Assembly: GCA_903850275.1 (NCBI GenBank)
Contig: CAINLH010000212.1
Span: 1-6,201 of the forward strand
From: an uncultured Acidimicrobium sp.
Lineage (GTDB): Bacteria > Actinomycetota > Acidimicrobiia > Acidimicrobiales > Ilumatobacteraceae
Length of the DNA stretch: 6,201 nt
Direction of reading: 5' to 3'
Positions 1 to 5,416 of this stretch are shown piece by piece. A program made the translations under genes and the position numbers. The stretch's first letter is position 1; the number at the start of each line of letters is the position of its first letter. The notes beneath the pieces were generated by a model. The model was not told the origin of the DNA, searched no databases, and saw only the letters and a list, made by a program, of their open reading frames with translations.

Positions 1-273
1 AAGATTGGCAAAGTAGCCAAGACTGGCAAAATCATTCGCAAGTCATCGGCCATTTCAAGCTGGTTCGAGGTGCTTGCAATGAATGTGGCGGTATTGCTCA
101 TCGTCGGTATTGCGGGCATGCTCGTAGGCAAGAAGGCTTATTCGCCCCGCGATGGCCTACGAAATTGGGGATCGCTTCTGGCCGATTGGGTTGGCTTGCC
201 GGCCATGCTTGGGCAACTACTGATCGTTGCTATTGCGGTACTGGCAACAACGGTTGCAACTACGAGGCGTTAA
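1..273 (+). CDS. C-terminal part of an unrecognised membrane protein (5' end outside window)
   Basis: The reading frame is open from base 1 to a TAA at 271-273, so these 90 codons are the tail of a longer gene. An internal GTG at 70 could be read as a start, but the open frame upstream makes a partial gene more likely. The product has a basic stretch (KIGKVAKTGKIIRK) at its beginning, then a hydrophobic segment around codons 25-42 (AMNVAVLLIVGIAGMLVG), a short polar loop containing KKAYSPRDGLRNWG, and a second hydrophobic segment around codons 65-84, ending in TTRR. This suggests two membrane helices at the C terminus. I do not recognise the family and assign no function. It is convergent with the deaminase gene, and the two stop codons overlap. 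Confidence is fair that it is coding and low for anything beyond 'membrane protein'. Confidence 0.6.
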   Translation, partial: KIGKVAKTGKIIRKSSAISSWFEVLAMNVAVLLIVGIAGMLVGKKAYSPRDGLRNWGSLLADWVGLPAMLGQLLIVAIAVLATTVATTRR

Positions 274-719
274 TCCTCTTCGCCGATGTCTTCATTCCAG
301 AGAGTTGGCTCGGCAACAATAAAGTCCTGCATCAGTTGGTAGCTCTCTTCATCATCAAGCACGATTACTTCAACGCCGCGTGATTTCAGTAATGCCTCGC
401 CGCCAAGAAAAGTACGATTTTCTCCAATAACAACACGCGGAATTTTGTAGAGCAACATGGCGCCGGTGCACATGTCGCATGGGCTGAGCGTGGTGTACAT
501 CGTGGCCTTTTGGTAAACACTTGCTGGAAGACGCCCCGCGTTTTCTAAGCAGTTCATTTCTGCGTGATGGATGGCGCTGCCATGTTGGACGCGTTGGTTA
601 TGTCCCACGGCAATCACTTTTCCGTCTACAACCAAAGCTCCACCAATTGGGATTCCGCCCGCTGCTCGGCCTTTTTTCGCTTCGCTGAGCGCGTGCTGGT
701 AGTTCTCTTTGTCGTTCAT
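270..719 (-). CDS. Cytosine deaminase, small zinc-dependent fungal (Fcy1-like) type
   Basis: This 149-residue cytoplasmic enzyme belongs to the cytidine/deoxycytidylate deaminase fold and is expected to hydrolyse cytosine to uracil and ammonia. The zinc site is complete: H52-A-E54 (E54 as proton shuttle) and the P80-C81-x-x-C84 pair inside TLSPCDMCTGA. From memory, the sequence resembles yeast Fcy1 along its whole length: GGIPIGG near residue 21, GHNxR with N41, LENAGRL, IPRVVIGEN, F104, and the C-terminal tail W141-N-E-D144-IGE, which corresponds to the yeast active-site lid (W152, D155). It is therefore closer to this type than to tRNA adenosine deaminase TadA or guanine deaminase, and it is unrelated to the large amidohydrolase CodA of E. 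coli. It is the last gene of the transporter unit, 8 nt after the permease stop, with an AAGGA ribosome site overlapping that stop. The family call is firm. Exact substrate (cytosine, 5-methylcytosine or another amino-pyrimidine) is inference. Confidence 0.9.
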   Translation of the reverse strand: MNDKENYQHALSEAKKGRAAGGIPIGGALVVDGKVIAVGHNQRVQHGSAIHHAEMNCLENAGRLPASVYQKATMYTTLSPCDMCTGAMLLYKIPRVVIGENRTFLGGEALLKSRGVEVIVLDDEESYQLMQDFIVAEPTLWNEDIGEED

Positions 720-724
720 TTTGG

Positions 725-729
725 TCCTT
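725..729 (-). promoter_or_regulatory. Ribosome binding site of the cytosine deaminase gene
   Basis: On the minus strand AAGGA sits 5 nt before the ATG at 719 and overlaps the TAA stop of the upstream permease (728-730). This supports the chosen start and suggests translational coupling of the deaminase to the transporter. Confidence 0.6.
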
Positions 730-1630
730 AGTGTCGTTTATATGGTTTGAGATAGGCGCCCGGGTAGGGAACATTGCGTCCTGAAACGGCAAGCCCGACG
801 ATGACGGCGAGGTATGGAAGCGCCAGCAAAATCTCAAATGGAACGTCTGAAAACGAGGGGAGCAGCCGTAGTTGCAACTGACCTGCATTGACTAATGAAA
901 ATAGAGCAGCACCGGCGAGCAGTCGACCAATCTTCCAGCGCCCAAAAATTACGAGAGCAAGTGCAACCCAGCCACGTCCGTTAATGATGTTGATGGTGAA
1001 CGAACCAACGAAAGCAAGTGTGATGAACGCACCTCCAGCCGCCATATAGAGCGAACCAATCAGGATCGCTGTGTAACGAGTTTTGGTCACATTGATCCCT
1101 GCTACGTCCGCCGCCTCTGGGTTTTCACCAACCGCTCGAATCTTGAGTCCTAACCCAGAACGGCGCATGAGCCACCACGTAAGAGGGACGATGATCAAAA
1201 ATGTTGCATAAGTGATCCAATACTGGCTAAAGATTGGGCCACCAAAGTTGAACGGCCGCCATGGATCAACGCTCACTTGGCCACCATCCGCGGTGAACAT
1301 AATGCGATTAGCCGAATTCGAAAAACTGATCATGAATAGCGTGAGCCCAAGCCCTGCCACGTGTTGGTTCACTCCAAGCGTCACCGTAAGGAATGCAAAG
1401 ATCAATCCGGCAGCCGCGCCGGTAACAAGGGCGGCTATGAGACCAGTGGTCAAGCTGCCTGTTTGAGCAGCCGTTGCTATTCCAACAAAGGCACTTCCAT
1501 ACATGATTCCTTCAACTCCAAGGTTGAGAACACCGGATTTCTCTGTAACCAGCTCGCCAAGTGCTGCAAGGGCCAATGGCGTGGCAATACGCAGGCTTGC
1601 GCCAATGATTTCTTGAGTAACTTCAATCAC
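728..1630 (-). CDS. ABC transporter permease, BMP/nucleoside type (second permease, NupQ/YufQ-like)
   Basis: This is one of the two membrane subunits of the importer, 300 residues, in the usual size range for the shorter permease of BMP-family nucleoside systems (BPD_transp_2 family). The family signature GELVTEKSGVLNLGVEGIM lies at residues 25-43. The cytoplasmic coupling-loop region LKIRAVGENPEAADVAGI is at about 162-179, and GRGWVALALVIFGRW at about 218-232. Hydrophobic stretches suggest about eight or more helices, including residues 12-25, 43-55, 63-86, 93-103, 138-154, 186-210, 220-248 and 266-283. The C-terminal tail VPYPGAYLKPYKR also matches the family style. The start is GTG, and its first four bases (GTGA) overlap the stop of the upstream permease. 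An AAGGGG ribosome site lies 6 nt before it. It is expected to pair with the neighbouring permease to form the channel. Confidence 0.92.
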   Translation of the reverse strand: MIEVTQEIIGASLRIATPLALAALGELVTEKSGVLNLGVEGIMYGSAFVGIATAAQTGSLTTGLIAALVTGAAAGLIFAFLTVTLGVNQHVAGLGLTLFMISFSNSANRIMFTADGGQVSVDPWRPFNFGGPIFSQYWITYATFLIIVPLTWWLMRRSGLGLKIRAVGENPEAADVAGINVTKTRYTAILIGSLYMAAGGAFITLAFVGSFTINIINGRGWVALALVIFGRWKIGRLLAGAALFSLVNAGQLQLRLLPSFSDVPFEILLALPYLAVIVGLAVSGRNVPYPGAYLKPYKRH

Positions 1631-2691
1631 TTCTTACCCCTTGTCCAGACCACTCGATATTTCTGAATGACCAATGCCGCAACCACGGTGAGGAGAAGTA
1701 CGGATTGCACAAACTCGCCAATGGTTGATGGAATTTGTAGAGCTCGACTAGCCGAAAATGATCCGACAGTAATCACACCGAATAACAATGCAATGCAAAG
1801 AGAACCAATAAAACTTAAAGCGGCAAGAGTCGCAACTATCACGCCCGTGTAGCCGAACCCCGAGCTGATGCCAGTGGTGAGCTGGTGTGCAACGCCTGCA
1901 ACTTCGCTGGAACCGCCGAGGCCTGCAATTCCGCCGCTAACCAAAGCTGTGATGAGCAATGTTCGCTCAACTGGAAGCCCCGCGATTCGTGCAGCGCCTG
2001 GAGACATACCAACAGCTCTCAACTTCAATCCTCCAGCCATCTTGCCTACGTACCACCAGCACAGGGCAATGATGACTACTCCTATCGCCAATCCCAGGTG
2101 CACTCGTGTGCCCGGCCAAATGATTGGCAACTGAGTTGATTTCGAGATGACATCGGAATCAGGAAAGCCGGTTTCACTGTTTCTCCAAGGACCATTAAGC
2201 AAGCCAGAAATAATCAGTAACGCAATGGGATTAAGAAGAAGCGTGGTGACAACTTCGTCAATACCAAGCCTGGTGCGCAAAAGAGCAGGTACGAGGGCCC
2301 AGAGTGCGCCACATATCATGCCAGCAAGCAAGATAAGAGGAACGCCAATGATGGCTGGAAGCGACTCCGCGTGAATTCCAATCCATGTTGCGCCAATAGT
2401 TCCTGCAAGTAGTTGTCCCTCGGCCCCAATATTCCAATACCCGGCACGGAATGCGATTGCTACTGCAGCACCGGTGAAGACGAGTGGAGTCGCAGACAAA
2501 ATTGATTCGGTGAATCCGAACTTGGTTTGCAGTGGAGAGATGAACATATAGCGAAAGGCCGAGATTGGATCGCCACCAGCCCAGCGGATAACAATGGCAG
2601 AAAGTAAGAATGTAACGATCGCTGCGGCCGCGATAAGTGCCGGCCCTCGCCACCAGGGCATAGAAGAGCGCAAAGCAAAGCGGGGTTTCAT
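1627..2691 (-). CDS. ABC transporter permease, BMP/nucleoside type (first permease, NupP/YufP-like)
   Basis: This is the larger membrane subunit of the importer, 354 residues, BPD_transp_2 family. The family hallmark FRAGYWNIGAEGQLLAG is at residues 81-97, the coupling-loop region LRAVGMSPGAARIAGLPVERT at about 224-243, and a glycine-rich GISSGFGYTGVIVATLAAL at 274-292. An N-terminal helix (about 16-36) follows a basic cytoplasmic start, and further helices are predicted near 65-80, 88-104, 112-138, 146-165, 197-216, 244-260, 281-312 and 328-343. The ATG start overlaps the TGA of the ATPase gene (ATGA), with AGGA about 8 nt upstream. The 3' end overlaps the next permease by 4 bp. Such overlaps suggest coupled, roughly equal synthesis of the ATPase and both permeases. 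The family call is firm, and the transported substrate is not readable from this subunit. Confidence 0.92.
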   Translation of the reverse strand: MKPRFALRSSMPWWRGPALIAAAAIVTFLLSAIVIRWAGGDPISAFRYMFISPLQTKFGFTESILSATPLVFTGAAVAIAFRAGYWNIGAEGQLLAGTIGATWIGIHAESLPAIIGVPLILLAGMICGALWALVPALLRTRLGIDEVVTTLLLNPIALLIISGLLNGPWRNSETGFPDSDVISKSTQLPIIWPGTRVHLGLAIGVVIIALCWWYVGKMAGGLKLRAVGMSPGAARIAGLPVERTLLITALVSGGIAGLGGSSEVAGVAHQLTTGISSGFGYTGVIVATLAALSFIGSLCIALLFGVITVGSFSASRALQIPSTIGEFVQSVLLLTVVAALVIQKYRVVWTRGKK

Positions 2692-4220
2692 TTTGTAATT
2701 CCTGCCATTAATTGACCAATGGTTTCACGTGTAGCTGTAGATCCATCGACAATGCCAATTACGGCGCCTCGATACATAACTGCGACTCTGTCTGCTATCT
2801 CAAGTACTTCATCGAGGTCTTCGCTAACGAGCAAAACTGCAGTTCCTTCGGTAGAGGCCTTCATGATTAATGAGCGGACATAACGTGTTGCCATTACATC
2901 AAGCCCACGTGTCGGTTGCGAAATAATTGCAACCTTGGGCTTACGACTAAACAGGCGTGCAAGAAGCACCTTTTGCATATTTCCGCCAGAGAGTGTTCCC
3001 AGCGCTTGTTTGGGCGTTGTTTTGATCTCAAACTGAGCGATGGCGGATTCGCAGTGCTGAAGAATCTCTTTTTGTTTAAGTTGAAACCTGGTTGCGAAAC
3101 TATCAATGCAGTCCAGAACAAGATTCTCCATCACTTGCAATGCGTGCACTGCAGATGCATGTCGATCCTCGCCCAGCATGCCCACGCCCGCACGCATGAG
3201 TGATTGAGGACTGTTTTTTCCTAACGTATTTCCCTCAACAACGATGCTCCCTTTGTCGATTGCAAGTGTTCCGCTGAGTACTCGTACCAATTCGGCTTGA
3301 CCGTTCCCTGAGACACCCGCAATACCTACGATTTCGCCAGGGTGCACATCTAGTGAGACTTCACTGAGTCCACCCATTTCGATATTCACACCAACGCCGT
3401 TTAGGGCAAGAATTGGATTGCCAACGAGTTGCTTGGAGGTGCGTCGTTGTGCAACAGCAACCTCATCGGTTCCCATCATCAAGCCGATGAGTTCCTGCGT
3501 GCTAATTCCACTTACGCTAGAACTAGAAACCACTTTGCCCCTGCGCAAAACTGAAACACGATCGGCAACCTGCTCGATTTCGGCCATCTTGTGGCTGATG
3601 AGTACAACTCCAATGCCTGACTCTGAGCGAAGTCGCTTAATGACGTCAAGCAGCGAATCAATATCTTGTGGCCCCAGGACTGCAGTTGGTTCATCAAGAA
3701 TCAGGTAACTGCATCCAGACATCAAGGCTTTAAGTATTTCTACTCGCTGCTGTAGAGCAACTGGCAATGTTGAAATGACCGCATCGGGTGAGACTTCAAG
3801 GCCAAACCTTTCGGACGCTGCTTTGATTTCTTTTCGTACGACTCCAAGATCTAGTGAAAAAGTGCTCGCACTAGCAAGTGCAATATTCTCAACAACAGTC
3901 ATATTCTTTACCAGCGAGAAGTGCTGAGTGACCATGCCAATTCCAGCTGCACGCGCGTCGCGAGGAGAGTTGATCGTGAGTTGGACGCCATCTGCTTCGA
4001 TCAATCCAGTATCCGGCTGCGTAAGGCCATACAGAATTTTCATTAATGTGGTCTTGCCGGCCCCGTTCTCTCCAAGTAGGGCATGAACTTCGCCCGCTCG
4101 TAAGTCGAGTGAGACATCTGAAAGGGCGATGGTTTCCCCGAACGCCTTCGAGATACCACGTAAAAAAATAGAGGGGGCGGTGCCACCATGCGTGGCACCT
4201 ACCCCCTCATGTGAATTCAT
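2688..4220 (-). CDS. ABC transporter ATP-binding protein with two nucleotide-binding domains, BMP/nucleoside type (NupO/YufO-like)
   Basis: This is the cytoplasmic energising subunit, 510 residues, with two tandem ATPase domains as in sugar and nucleoside importers. Domain 1 (about 19-252) has Walker A GENGAGKT (50-57), Q-loop Q99, Walker B LILDEP (173-178) with catalytic E177, and H210. Its signature reads LPVALQQ (152-158) where relatives have LSVGxQQ. Domain 2 (about 270-510) lacks the Walker A lysine (GVSGNGQ, 302-308), has Q435 for the catalytic glutamate (SQPTRGLD) and E467 at the H-loop position, but keeps a good signature, LSGGNMQ (410-416). One competent composite site (domain 1 Walker motifs with domain 2 signature) and one degenerate site are predicted. 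The ATG at 4220 is 28 nt after the lipoprotein stop and has no clear ribosome site. Homology begins only near residue 18, and codons 5-20 contain a terminator-like hairpin and T-run. No ATG, GTG or TTG in frame lies between the hairpin and the conserved region, so 4220 remains the best start. Confidence 0.92.
   Translation of the reverse strand: MNSHEGVGATHGGTAPSIFLRGISKAFGETIALSDVSLDLRAGEVHALLGENGAGKTTLMKILYGLTQPDTGLIEADGVQLTINSPRDARAAGIGMVTQHFSLVKNMTVVENIALASASTFSLDLGVVRKEIKAASERFGLEVSPDAVISTLPVALQQRVEILKALMSGCSYLILDEPTAVLGPQDIDSLLDVIKRLRSESGIGVVLISHKMAEIEQVADRVSVLRRGKVVSSSSVSGISTQELIGLMMGTDEVAVAQRRTSKQLVGNPILALNGVGVNIEMGGLSEVSLDVHPGEIVGIAGVSGNGQAELVRVLSGTLAIDKGSIVVEGNTLGKNSPQSLMRAGVGMLGEDRHASAVHALQVMENLVLDCIDSFATRFQLKQKEILQHCESAIAQFEIKTTPKQALGTLSGGNMQKVLLARLFSRKPKVAIISQPTRGLDVMATRYVRSLIMKASTEGTAVLLVSEDLDEVLEIADRVAVMYRGAVIGIVDGSTATRETIGQLMAGITK
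4162..4208 (-). terminator. Intrinsic terminator or attenuator inside the 5' end of the ATPase gene
   Basis: Read on the minus strand, GAGGGGG (4208-4202) pairs with CCCCCTC (4177-4171), and GGTGCCAC (4199-4192) pairs with GTGGCACC (4186-4179). The loop is GCATG (4191-4187), and a small TA/G irregularity (4201-4200 against 4178) separates the two stems. This gives 15 Watson-Crick pairs. Two bases (TA) follow, then seven T residues (4168-4162). This is the classical form of a Rho-independent terminator on the strand that is transcribed. It starts 40 nt after the lipoprotein stop codon, so it is well placed to end a lipoprotein-only transcript. It also encodes ATPase residues 5-20, so ribosomes that start at 4220 would cover the hairpin. 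Partial termination or translation-sensitive attenuation is inferred. Confidence 0.8.
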
Positions 4221-4228
4221 CGTTGAAC

Positions 4229-4248
4229 TCGTTTGTAACTTCGTTTGT
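4229..4248 (-). repeat. Short tandem direct repeat in the lipoprotein-ATPase spacer
   Basis: The 28-nt spacer between the lipoprotein stop and the ATPase ATG contains two copies of ACAAACGA (minus strand, 4248-4241 and 4236-4229), separated by AGTT, with a 12-nt period. The spacer is A-rich and unstructured by eye, and it offers no good Shine-Dalgarno sequence for the ATPase. The repeat may be chance or may matter for ribosome reinitiation or RNA processing. I see no known binding motif. Confidence 0.45.
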
Positions 4249-5301
4249 TTACTTGGTCACCGAACCGGCTGGAATGCCTTCGTTGACATCAACTCGGAAC
4301 ACGCCCGACTTGATTGAATCCATCACTGCTTGTGCTTTAGCAACAACATCAGCAGGCACACCACCAGTTACACCGGTGTTGATTTCGGCAAGGGTTGCTC
4401 CACCCTTTGCCACCATGCTGAAGTCCTTGAGGTCTTGCGCGGTATATGAACCAGCCTTGACTTGGTCGAGGATGTAGTTAACCGTTGGACGCATATTCCA
4501 TACGTTTGACGTAACCACAAATTCAGGTGAAATTGCCTTCTGATCCATTTGGTTTCCAAACACCAGCAAGCCTTTTTCCGCCGCGGCCTCAATAACGCCT
4601 GCACGCTCTGCAAACAAAATGTCGGCACCAGCCGAAATCTGGGAAAGCGCTGCTTCCTTTGCTGCTGCAGGGTCGAACCATGAGTTGATGAAGTTGACTT
4701 TTGCCTGAATATTTGGGTTAACCGATTGTGCACCCGCAATAAACGCGTTCACAATTCGGTTTACCTCTGGAACAGGAATACCACCGACGATCCCGAGGAT
4801 GTTTGTTTTGGTAAGGCTTCCTGCCAAAACACCCGAAACATAGGCAGGCTCATGAATCCAGTTGTCGAATACCGAGAAGTTCGGTTCGGCTGGTCCGCCA
4901 CCTGAGCCCATTACGAAAGCTATGCCTGGATAGTCAAGTGCAACTTTACGAGCAGACTCTTCGTTGCCAAACGAGTCACCCATGATGATTGCAGGCTTGT
5001 CTTCCTCTGCGATTTGTCGCAAAGTGCGCTCAAATGCACCCGATGCATAACCAATCTTGTCAATGTATTTGTAGGTAATTTCACCAGCATCTGCAAGTTC
5101 TTGCAAAGCTTCGTGAATCACACCATCCCACGGTTCTTCAATTGCCGACGAGTATGCAGCAACGACACTCAGAACTTCTGAGCCCCCTGCTGCAGTGTCG
5201 GTTGTTGCCTCGTCGCTGCCGGTGTTTCCACCACATGCGGCAAGTGCGAATCCTGCCAGTGCTAATGCAGCAACGGCCTTTCCAATACGGCTTTTCTTCA
5301 T
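4249..5301 (-). CDS. BMP-family substrate-binding lipoprotein of a nucleoside/nucleobase ABC importer
   Basis: This is the extracytoplasmic binding protein, 350 residues. It has a basic N terminus (MKKSRIGK), a hydrophobic signal segment (9-19) and lipobox LAAC with the lipidated cysteine at 23. A Gly/Ser/Thr/Asp/Glu-rich linker (24-40) follows, then the BMP fold from about residue 44. Features of a BMP subgroup are visible: EEPWDGVIHEAL near the start, GNEESARKVALDYPGIAFVMG, FDNWIHEPAYVSGVLAG, ILGIVGGIPVPEVNRIVNAF and FINSWFDPAAAKEAAL. These differ from the classical PnrA/TmpC purine-nucleoside binders, although the fold and VGG-P-NxxxxAF arrangement are the same. It is first in the operon, with a strong AAAGGGGGAAGG ribosome site before the ATG, and a terminator-like hairpin lies just after it, which suggests higher expression than the membrane subunits. 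The BMP family call is firm. The ligand is unknown, and the linked cytosine deaminase points to cytosine or a related base or nucleoside. Confidence 0.92.
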   Translation of the reverse strand: MKKSRIGKAVAALALAGFALAACGGNTGSDEATTDTAAGGSEVLSVVAAYSSAIEEPWDGVIHEALQELADAGEITYKYIDKIGYASGAFERTLRQIAEEDKPAIIMGDSFGNEESARKVALDYPGIAFVMGSGGGPAEPNFSVFDNWIHEPAYVSGVLAGSLTKTNILGIVGGIPVPEVNRIVNAFIAGAQSVNPNIQAKVNFINSWFDPAAAKEAALSQISAGADILFAERAGVIEAAAEKGLLVFGNQMDQKAISPEFVVTSNVWNMRPTVNYILDQVKAGSYTAQDLKDFSMVAKGGATLAEINTGVTGGVPADVVAKAQAVMDSIKSGVFRVDVNEGIPAGSVTK

Positions 5302-5304
5302 GAA

Positions 5305-5316
5305 CCTTCCCCCTTT
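5305..5316 (-). promoter_or_regulatory. Strong ribosome binding site of the lipoprotein gene
   Basis: The minus strand reads AAAGGGGGAAGG, ending 3 nt before the ATG at 5301. The GGGGG core is 8-12 nt before the start, a normal Shine-Dalgarno distance. It contrasts with the absence of such a site before the ATPase gene. Confidence 0.6.
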
Positions 5317-5331
5317 AGTTGGTCATTCGTC

Positions 5332-5360
5332 ACAGTAGTACTCGGGCTATCTTTGCGCAA
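5332..5360 (-). promoter_or_regulatory. Predicted sigma70-type promoter of the transporter-deaminase operon, with an overlapping palindrome
   Basis: On the minus strand a -35 element TTGCGC (5360-5355) and a -10 element TACTGT (5337-5332) are separated by exactly 17 nt. Transcription would begin near 5325, giving a leader of about 24 nt that contains the ribosome site. The -35 element is embedded in a perfect 10-bp palindrome TTTGCGCAAA (5352-5361), which could be a repressor or activator site. Both the promoter and the operator role are by-eye predictions. Confidence 0.5.
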
Positions 5361-5402
5361 AAAGCCGAATTTACGCGGGTCAGCAGCGGGACACCCACGA
5401 AC

Positions 5403-5416
5403 TACCGTTAGTGCCA
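5403..5416 (+). promoter_or_regulatory. Possible -10 element for a leaderless recC transcript
   Basis: TACCGT (5403-5408) fits the TAnnnT pattern, and its last base lies 8 nt before the A of the ATG at 5417, so RNA could start at the start codon itself. No Shine-Dalgarno sequence precedes the gene, which agrees with leaderless translation, common in actinobacteria. There is no convincing -35 element, so this is a weak call. Confidence 0.3.

Larger units (their letters stand above)
270..5301 (-). other. Five-gene operon: BMP importer plus cytosine deaminase
   Basis: Five genes on one strand have junctions of 28 nt (lipoprotein-ATPase), 4-bp overlaps (ATPase-permease and permease-permease) and 8 nt (permease-deaminase). 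One promoter is visible, at 5332-5360, and no internal promoter was recognised. The layout implies a complete uptake-and-deamination unit. The terminator-like hairpin after the first gene is the only apparent break and divides the unit into a binding-protein cistron and a coupled membrane-complex and enzyme block. Confidence 0.75.

Noticed and set aside
1..30. Near-identical 12-nt repeats AAGATTGGCAAA and AAGACTGGCAAA.
   Set aside because: They lie in frame in a lysine-rich coding stretch (KIGK, KTGK) and are explained by amino-acid composition.
230..300. Small inverted repeats (GCAAC/GTTGC near 244-257, GGCG/CGCC near 267-285) as a terminator for the convergent genes.
   Set aside because: The stems are only 4-5 bp and no T-run follows on either strand.
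270..719. Calling the deaminase TadA (tRNA adenosine deaminase) or guanine deaminase.
   Set aside because: The core and C-terminal lid match yeast cytosine deaminase, and the gene is coupled to a nucleoside-type importer.
1212..2374. Several open frames on the plus strand opposite the permease genes.
   Set aside because: They are antisense to clear membrane-protein genes and have no recognisable family motifs or ribosome sites.
4162..4189. An out-of-frame ATG at 4189 (minus strand) in the hairpin loop, followed by the seven-T run, could start a protein that slips into the ATPase frame.
   Set aside because: It needs polymerase or ribosome slippage for which there is no evidence, and the G-rich sequence before it is buried in the stem. 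The in-frame ATG at 4220 is simpler.
5302..5416. A purine or other riboswitch in the leader of the transporter operon.
   Set aside because: The predicted leader is about 24 nt and the whole intergenic region is 115 nt, with no conserved aptamer motif or terminator-antiterminator pair visible.
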